Assembly (NCBI GenBank): GCA_013215105.1
Contig: JABSPL010000189.1
Coordinates: forward strand, 1-64,000
Origin: Flavobacteriaceae bacterium
GTDB lineage: Bacteria; Bacteroidota; Bacteroidia; Flavobacteriales; Flavobacteriaceae
Direction: 5' to 3'
Length of the DNA stretch: 64,000 bases
In this document: in pieces, positions 61,792-64,000 of the stretch
How positions within the stretch are numbered: the stretch's first letter is position 1
How the letters are laid out: every line of letters starts with the position of its first letter
Position numbers and translations under genes: made by a program
The notes under the pieces: generated by a model
The model's input: the letters and a program-made list of their open reading frames with translations, nothing else
The model's database searches: none
Told to the model about the DNA's origin: nothing

Positions 61792-62460
61792 ATGAATTTA
61801 AAAGGATACATGTCAACAGATCTTTTAACTTTTTCGTTAGAAGATAAAACTATCGAAGCTATTGATAAAATGTCTGGATATATGTATTCACACATTATAG
61901 TATTAGATTCCGGTAAAATATGGAGTATATTAAGTAAGAAAGATTTGATTACTCTCAAACACAAATACGCTACTTTAAAGGATTTTCCTGACTATAAAAG
62001 GCAATTTTTCTATGTAAAAGAAGATGAAAAATGGGGTATTTTATGTAGACAATTCACCTATATAGAAACTAATATACTACCTGTTGCCGATGATAATGGA
62101 GTTTATTTGGGGTACTACAAACTCAGTGACGTTATGGAAGTTATGTTTGACACTCCTTATTTCAAAGACGAAGGAGTTGTGTTACTAGTTAGCAAAAACA
62201 AAGACAAATACTCTATGATGGAAATATCTCAGATAGTAGAATTGACAGGTTCCAGTTTATTAGGTATATTTGTATTTAACAAAACAGAGGATAATATAGT
62301 GATTTCTGTAAAAATTCAGACCAATAATCTGGCTGAGATAACAGAAGGATTGAGAAGATATAAATATGACGTAATAGAAAATGACGGTGAAGACATCTAT
62401 ATAAGAGAAATAAAAGACAAAGCCGATTTCATGCGTAAATACATGAGTTTTAATGATTGA
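61792..62460 (+). CDS. CBS domain-containing protein
   Basis: A 222-residue cytosolic protein. It begins with a pair of CBS-like segments (MSTDLLTFSLEDKTIEAIDKM, then ILPVADDNGVYLGYYKLSDVM near residues 100-120) and continues with an ACT-like C-terminal half (VVLLVSKNKDKYSMMEISQIVELTG). CBS pairs sense adenine nucleotides; the role here is not known. The stop overlaps the nadK start by 8 nt. The order CBS, nadK, DUF6089 is conserved in Bacteroidota, so regulation of NADP supply is possible but unproven. Confidence 0.88.
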   Translation: MNLKGYMSTDLLTFSLEDKTIEAIDKMSGYMYSHIIVLDSGKIWSILSKKDLITLKHKYATLKDFPDYKRQFFYVKEDEKWGILCRQFTYIETNILPVADDNGVYLGYYKLSDVMEVMFDTPYFKDEGVVLLVSKNKDKYSMMEISQIVELTGSSLLGIFVFNKTEDNIVISVKIQTNNLAEITEGLRRYKYDVIENDGEDIYIREIKDKADFMRKYMSFND

Positions 62461-63349
62461 ATTTAAGAAAATAGCTATCTATGGCTATTATAAGAATAGT
62501 AACACCGATTTAATAATAGAATTAGTAAATCTTCTTAGAGAAAGAGGAGCATCGATAGTAATAGAGTCTGGTTTACATCAAAACCTCAAAAACTCTAATA
62601 TAAACCTAGATAATCTATCTACTTTTTCGACTTACGAAGATATAGATAGTTCATACAGCTTATTCATAACCTTAGGGGGAGACGGAACTATACTAAGAGC
62701 AACTACATTTATACGAGACAAGAATATACCTATACTAGGAATAAACACTGGACGCTTAGGTTTTTTGGCTACTATAAACAATAATGAGCTAGAAAATGCT
62801 TTAGAAAAAATAACAAAAGGAGAATATTCTTTACAAGAAAGATGTCTTTTGAAATTAGAAATAGAAGACAACGAAACATATAATAACGACTTCTTATACG
62901 CCTTAAACGAGATAACTATATCCAGACAAAACACGGCATCTATGATGAGTTTAGATGTTTATTTGGACGATGAGCATTTGAACAAATACTGGGCAGATGG
63001 CCTGATAGTCTCTACTCCTACAGGGTCTACGGGCTACGCACTTAGTTGTAACGGACCAGTCATAAGCCCTAGAGCCAAAAATTTACTTCTGCTACCTATC
63101 GCTCCTCACAACCTTAATATAAGACCCTTAATTATTTCCGACGACGTTAATATTAAAGTAAAAGCAAGTAGTCGAGAATTTGGCTTTTTGGTTTCCATGG
63201 ATTCTAGATCTATAACTTTGAATAATGATACTGTTTTGAGTATCCGAAAAGCTTCATTTACTCTTTCTACAATATTATTGAACGAAAATAGCTTTATAAA
63301 AACTTTAAGAAATAAAATGTTATGGGGTAAAGATGCTAGAAACAAGTAA
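62453..63349 (+). CDS. nadK: NAD kinase
   Basis: NadK phosphorylates NAD to NADP. The 298-residue protein has the catalytic GGDGTILRA, LGINTGRLGFLA, LNEITISRQNTASM and the diagnostic DGLIVSTPTGSTGYALS. Length is typical. The ATG overlaps the CBS gene stop by 8 nt, showing translational coupling. It is followed after 85 nt by the DUF6089 gene. Confidence 0.97.
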   Translation: MIEFKKIAIYGYYKNSNTDLIIELVNLLRERGASIVIESGLHQNLKNSNINLDNLSTFSTYEDIDSSYSLFITLGGDGTILRATTFIRDKNIPILGINTGRLGFLATINNNELENALEKITKGEYSLQERCLLKLEIEDNETYNNDFLYALNEITISRQNTASMMSLDVYLDDEHLNKYWADGLIVSTPTGSTGYALSCNGPVISPRAKNLLLLPIAPHNLNIRPLIISDDVNIKVKASSREFGFLVSMDSRSITLNNDTVLSIRKASFTLSTILLNENSFIKTLRNKMLWGKDARNK

Positions 63350-63408
63350 CATAACTTCTACTGTAATAAATAGTATCAATATAGATTTTAATAAGAGCTA
63401 GAATTAAT

Positions 63409-63416
63409 TATATTTG
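63409..63416 (+). promoter_or_regulatory. -7 element for the DUF6089 gene
   Basis: TATATTTG, 18 nt before the ATG at 63435. The base-pair spacing to a TTTA is 18, so the -33 element is imperfect. Confidence 0.45.
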
Positions 63417-63434
63417 TTTTTTTAAAAATAAAAG

Positions 63435-64000
63435 ATGAATAAATTATTTTGCTCATTAATGCTGATATTGACTTGTTATATATCTAATGCACAGATATAT
63501 GAACTAGGAATAAAGTTTGGCGGAGCTAATTTTGTAGGGGATTTAGGAGATAATAAGATTTTAGACTTAGAGACTGTCAGTTTTGGTGGTATCTTAAAAT
63601 ACAACCTAAACGACAGAATAGCCTTGAGAGCTGATATCAACTATTATAATATATCGTATAACGATCTAGACTCTGATGACCAATCAAGAGTGAAAAGAGG
63701 TTTGGTCTCTGATTACAATTTAATACAATTTGCAGGAGGTATAGAGGTTAATTTTTATTCTTACAATTTATCGGAATATAATATAACCCAAAATTACACA
63801 CCTTATTTCTTGTTCCAATTTTCTACTTTTACGTATTCTACTTTTAGGCTAGATGATAGTACGAAGCTAGAACCCTATGAGAAAATAGGTTTTTCTGTAC
63901 CTATTGGAATAGGTTTTAAAGGTCGTTTAAAGAACAATTGGGCTTTTGCTATAGAGTTTACAGCTAATTATACTTTTCATGACGACTTAGATATTGATAA
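63435..64000 (+). CDS. DUF6089 family outer-membrane protein (partial)
   Basis: The reading frame runs off the window end after 188 codons. A signal peptide (MNKLFCSLMLILTCYISNAQ) is followed by barrel-like strands with the family features YELGIKFGGANFVGDLGD and a long loop, then YFLFQFSTFTYSTF and VPIGIGFKGRL. DUF6089 genes lie in Bacteroidota directly after nadK and before uppS and bamA. The protein is probably a small outer-membrane barrel of unknown function. It has its own -7 element. Confidence 0.85.
   Translation, partial: MNKLFCSLMLILTCYISNAQIYELGIKFGGANFVGDLGDNKILDLETVSFGGILKYNLNDRIALRADINYYNISYNDLDSDDQSRVKRGLVSDYNLIQFAGGIEVNFYSYNLSEYNITQNYTPYFLFQFSTFTYSTFRLDDSTKLEPYEKIGFSVPIGIGFKGRLKNNWAFAIEFTANYTFHDDLDID

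Noticed and set aside
1-64000. Defence island, prophage or secretion-system cluster as the hidden system
   Set aside because: I looked for nucleases, helicases, methylase-specificity pairs, integrases, phage structural genes and CRISPR repeats and saw none.

Overview
The window is AT-rich (roughly 30% GC by eye), gene-dense DNA from a member of the Flavobacteriia (Bacteroidota). The evidence is direct: a gliding-motility lipoprotein GldH next to RicT, signal peptides ending in AQ or SQ, a carbamoyl-phosphate synthase large subunit without the C-terminal allosteric domain, mevalonate-pathway enzymes beside a UbiA prenyltransferase, a DUF6089 gene behind nadK, and the Bacteroidota promoter (TTTG, 18-20 nt, TANNTTTG) in front of many genes instead of strong Shine-Dalgarno sites. 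A Crp/Fnr regulator, a CcoI-type copper ATPase and a heme A synthase point to an aerobic or microaerobic respirer.

Layout. 0-5.6 kb (minus): mevalonate decarboxylase, anhydroMurNAc kinase, DUF4159, RsmE, a barrel protein and a glutamine cyclotransferase lipoprotein. 5.7-8.3 kb (plus): ribosomal protein L31B, an AI-2E family permease and a THUMP-like methyltransferase. 8.4-19.9 kb, mostly minus: asnS, mnmA, an LpxR-like lipid A deacylase (plus), murB, a thioredoxin-like protein, a PpiD-like foldase, a CAU tRNA, a small aegerolysin-like/membrane protein pair, and a tight operon of mevalonate kinase, UbiA, TrmH and DUF3820.

20-32 kb is the most plastic part. Two full-length M1 aminopeptidases lie in tandem, then a 1-kb stretch without an intact gene that holds gene debris (including a frameshifted DUF805 remnant), then two tandem leucine-rich-repeat lipoproteins, then a 22-codon remnant of a DUF4442 gene and a perfect 32-bp palindrome beside a glycosyltransferase and an intact DUF4442 gene.

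32-64 kb is mainly housekeeping: carB, rpmH, a 46-codon cysteine-rich gene, aroQ, an HMA-domain lipoprotein with heme A synthase, glyA and fahA back to back, a phosphoesterase with a barrel protein, an M3 peptidase, a secreted MsrA, ccoI divergent from fnr, an M20 peptidase, the ricT-gldH-PBP1A cluster, an exbB-exbD-tonB-folC operon, a large protease-propeller-barrel protein, a hydrolase, pdxJ divergent from CBS-nadK, and the start of a DUF6089 gene cut by the window end.

The genes fit an envelope-centred, microaerobic lifestyle: peptidoglycan synthesis and recycling (murB, PBP1A, anmK), LPS editing (LpxR-like), TonB energisation, envelope folding, and a respiratory module with a visible operator. 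No CRISPR array, insertion sequence, prophage or recognisable defence island was seen. The best candidates for new biology are the LRR lipoprotein pair, the aegerolysin-like pair, the Fnr-type operator layout and the tiny Cys-rich protein.
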